Source: Cereibacter azotoformans
Lineage (GTDB): Bacteria; Pseudomonadota; Alphaproteobacteria; Rhodobacterales; Rhodobacteraceae
DNA length: 64,000 nucleotides
Direction of reading: 5' to 3'
NCBI GenBank assembly: GCA_017599285.1
Contig: JAGFXX010000001.1
Location: 62,001-126,000 of the forward strand
The notes beneath the pieces are model-generated. The model did not search any database and was not told the DNA's origin. It saw only the letters and a program-made list of their open reading frames with translations. Made by a program: the position numbers and the translations under genes. Position 1 is the first letter of the stretch, and the number at the start of each line of letters is the position of its first letter. Shown piece by piece: positions 62,402 through 64,000 of this stretch.

Positions 62402-63919
62402 ATGCAGGATCAGACCGAGGTGGTGCGCTTCCTGTCCGATCCCGAGAGCCACGGCGGAGCGCCGGTGGAGGTGGTCGAGACGCATGGCGCGCTCGTGTTC
62501 CTTGCGGGGGGCGAGGCCTACAAGATCAAGCGGGCGGTGCGCTACGACTACATGGATCTCTCGACGCCGGAGCTCCGTCACCGGATGCTTCGGCGCGAGC
62601 TGGAGTTGAACCGGGCCACCGCGCCCGGCATCTATCGCGACGTCCTGCCCCTGACGCGCGAGGCGGGCGGGCTCGCGCTCGGCGGCGGAGGGGAGCCCGT
62701 GGAGTGGGTGCTGCGCATGTGGCGCTTTCCGGCCGAGGACGAGCTGCTGGCGGTGGCGGAGAGCGGCGGTCTCGACGACGATCTGGCGGGCCGTCTCGGG
62801 CGGGCGGTGGCCGGCTATCACCGGGCGGCGCCCCGGCGCGAGGCCTGCGGGGCGCAGCTCATCGAGGACATCCTCGCCGAGCTGTCGCGGGTCTTTGCCG
62901 GAATGGAGGAGGCGCTCGGCCCCGAGCGGATCGCGCGTTTCGGCCGGCAGGCGCACGCCCTGCAGCACCGCCATGCGCCGCTTCTGCGGGCGCGCGCGGC
63001 CGAGGGCCGGGTGAGGCGCTGCCACGGCGATCTGCATCTGCGCAACCTCGTGCTGATCGACGGCGAGCCGGTGCCCTTCGACGCGCTGGAGTTCGACGAG
63101 ACGCTCGGCACCTGCGACATCCTCTATGACTTCGCCTTCCTGCTGATGGATCTCGACCATCGCGGCCTGACGCGGGCGGCGGGCGTCGCGCTCGGGGCCT
63201 GGCTTCTGGAGGCTGCGGGCGAGGAGGATGCGGGTCTTGCGGCGTTGCCCCTCTTTCTGGCGGTGCGCGCGGCGATCCGGGCCATGGTTCTGATCCAGAC
63301 CGACGAGGCCCGGAACATGGCGGGCCACTCGCGGGACGAGGCGCGGGGGCTGCTGGACGTGGCCTGCCGGTTGCTGGAGCCGCCGCCGCCCCGGCTTGTC
63401 GCCATAGGCGGGGTCTCGGGCAGCGGCAAGACGGCGGTTGCCGCGGCACTCGCGCCACGTATCGGCCTGCCGCCGGGGGCGGTCCACCTGCGCAGCGATC
63501 TCGAACGCAAGGCCGCGGCCGGCGCGCCGGTTGCGCAGCGGTTGCCCGATGCGGCCTACGCCGAGGCGGCGCGTCATGCGGTCTATGACCGGATGCTGGC
63601 GCGGGCCCGCACGATCCTTGCGGCGGGCTGGCCGGTGGTCCTCGACGCGACCTTCCTCGATCCGGCCGACCGGCAGGCGGTGGCGGCCGTGGCGCGGGAT
63701 CTGGGCGTGCCGCTGCAGGCTCTGTGGCTCGAGGCCGCGCCCGACGTGCTGGTGGCGCGCGTCTCGGCCCGCCGCGGAGACGCCTCGGACGCGGACGCAA
63801 GCGTGGTGCGGGACCAGCTTGCCCGCAAGCCCGAGGCCGGAGGCTGGATCGCGGTCGATGCCACCGGCCCGCTCGATGAGGTGGTGACGGCCGCCGGCCG
63901 CGCCCTTGCCATCGGGTGA
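62402..63919 (+). CDS. Aminoglycoside phosphotransferase-like / P-loop kinase fusion
   Basis: This 505-residue protein joins two kinases. Residues about 1-300 are an APH/protein-kinase-like fold with Brenner motif HGDLHLRN (H208) and the downstream Asp in FDALEF (D227). Residues about 330-505 are a P-loop kinase domain with GGVSGSGKT (337-344) and a DATF motif near 420. Such fusions occur in proteobacteria; no natural substrate is established to my knowledge. The first domain need not act on aminoglycosides. Confidence 0.82.
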   Translation: MQDQTEVVRFLSDPESHGGAPVEVVETHGALVFLAGGEAYKIKRAVRYDYMDLSTPELRHRMLRRELELNRATAPGIYRDVLPLTREAGGLALGGGGEPVEWVLRMWRFPAEDELLAVAESGGLDDDLAGRLGRAVAGYHRAAPRREACGAQLIEDILAELSRVFAGMEEALGPERIARFGRQAHALQHRHAPLLRARAAEGRVRRCHGDLHLRNLVLIDGEPVPFDALEFDETLGTCDILYDFAFLLMDLDHRGLTRAAGVALGAWLLEAAGEEDAGLAALPLFLAVRAAIRAMVLIQTDEARNMAGHSRDEARGLLDVACRLLEPPPPRLVAIGGVSGSGKTAVAAALAPRIGLPPGAVHLRSDLERKAAAGAPVAQRLPDAAYAEAARHAVYDRMLARARTILAAGWPVVLDATFLDPADRQAVAAVARDLGVPLQALWLEAAPDVLVARVSARRGDASDADASVVRDQLARKPEAGGWIAVDATGPLDEVVTAAGRALAIG

Positions 63920-64000
63920 CGGCCGGGGTGCCCGGCGAACAACCGCCCGATCCTGCGGCCGCTTCACCCGGCCGATGACCGCCGGCTTGCGTTGCGGCGC

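Noticed and set aside
1-64000. tRNA, rRNA or tmRNA genes
   Set aside because: No T-arm/anticodon-arm arrangement or rRNA-like stretch was found in spacers large enough to hold one.

Overview
The window is high-GC chromosomal DNA from a purple non-sulfur alphaproteobacterium of the Rhodobacter (Cereibacter) sphaeroides group. The main reasons are a cytochrome c' very close to the R. sphaeroides protein as I remember it, a three-gene phospholipid cluster including a PmtA-type PE N-methyltransferase, a COQ9-family protein, a TRAP transporter, and Rhodobacter-style gene order. I found no tRNA, rRNA, CRISPR or photosynthesis genes.

Layout. (1) 1-16.6 kb is mostly housekeeping: plsC (cut by the window edge), ftsX and ftsE; a zinc-ribbon membrane protein; a large TIGR02302/DUF4175 protein; the argH / small lipoproteins / DUF2834 / lysA operon; a TlpA-like thioredoxin; mscL; ald with its AsnC/Lrp regulator; pmtA, pssA and psd; rpsU; a COQ9-family gene; and a quinone oxidoreductase. 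(2) 16.9-30.1 kb starts with ku and a two-gene oxidoreductase operon (Gfo/Idh/MocA plus zinc alcohol dehydrogenase). It continues with a surface-glycan operon: a sugar epimerase, a glycoside-hydrolase/epimerase fusion, a GT4 glycosyltransferase, three consecutive CgeB-like glycosyltransferases and a UDP-glucuronate decarboxylase. A GH16-like enzyme with RTX repeats ends the region. (3) 30.1-33.4 kb holds a hybrid sensor kinase, a LuxR-type response regulator and a periplasmic rhodanese.

(4) 33.5-43.2 kb is the most unusual part. Two tightly packed divergent operons share a 324-bp control region. The leftward operon encodes two trypsin-like proteases, of which one carries an N-terminal Death-like effector-associated domain (EAD1-like), then a second EAD1-like protein with a long helical body, then a membrane-anchored NucA/EndoG-like protein that has lost its catalytic motif. 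The rightward operon encodes a lysozyme-like / L,D-transpeptidase-like / peptidoglycan-binding fusion and an SGNH hydrolase. I read this as a candidate EAD-coupled biological-conflict (immunity or cell-death) system.

(5) 43.2-52.4 kb is a uronate catabolic locus: kdgK and a GntR/FadR-type regulator leftward; uxaC, a TRAP transporter, kdgF, kduI, kduD and uxuB rightward. A promoter with an overlapping palindromic operator lies between the two arms. (6) 52.5-54.2 kb has efp divergent from its lysylation enzyme epmA. (7) 54.2-55.15 kb is a mobile-element graveyard with pieces of IS66, an IS110-like start and a frameshifted serine recombinase. (8) 55.2-64 kb has a membrane alpha/beta hydrolase, ric (nitrosative-stress repair), a class II aldolase, cytochrome b561 plus cytochrome c', a cardiolipin synthase/EEP phosphatase operon, a phasin-like protein and an APH/P-loop kinase fusion.

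Functions are assigned from sequence motifs and remembered family features only; no database search was possible. Starts were moved where a ribosome binding site or gene overlap pointed to a different codon.
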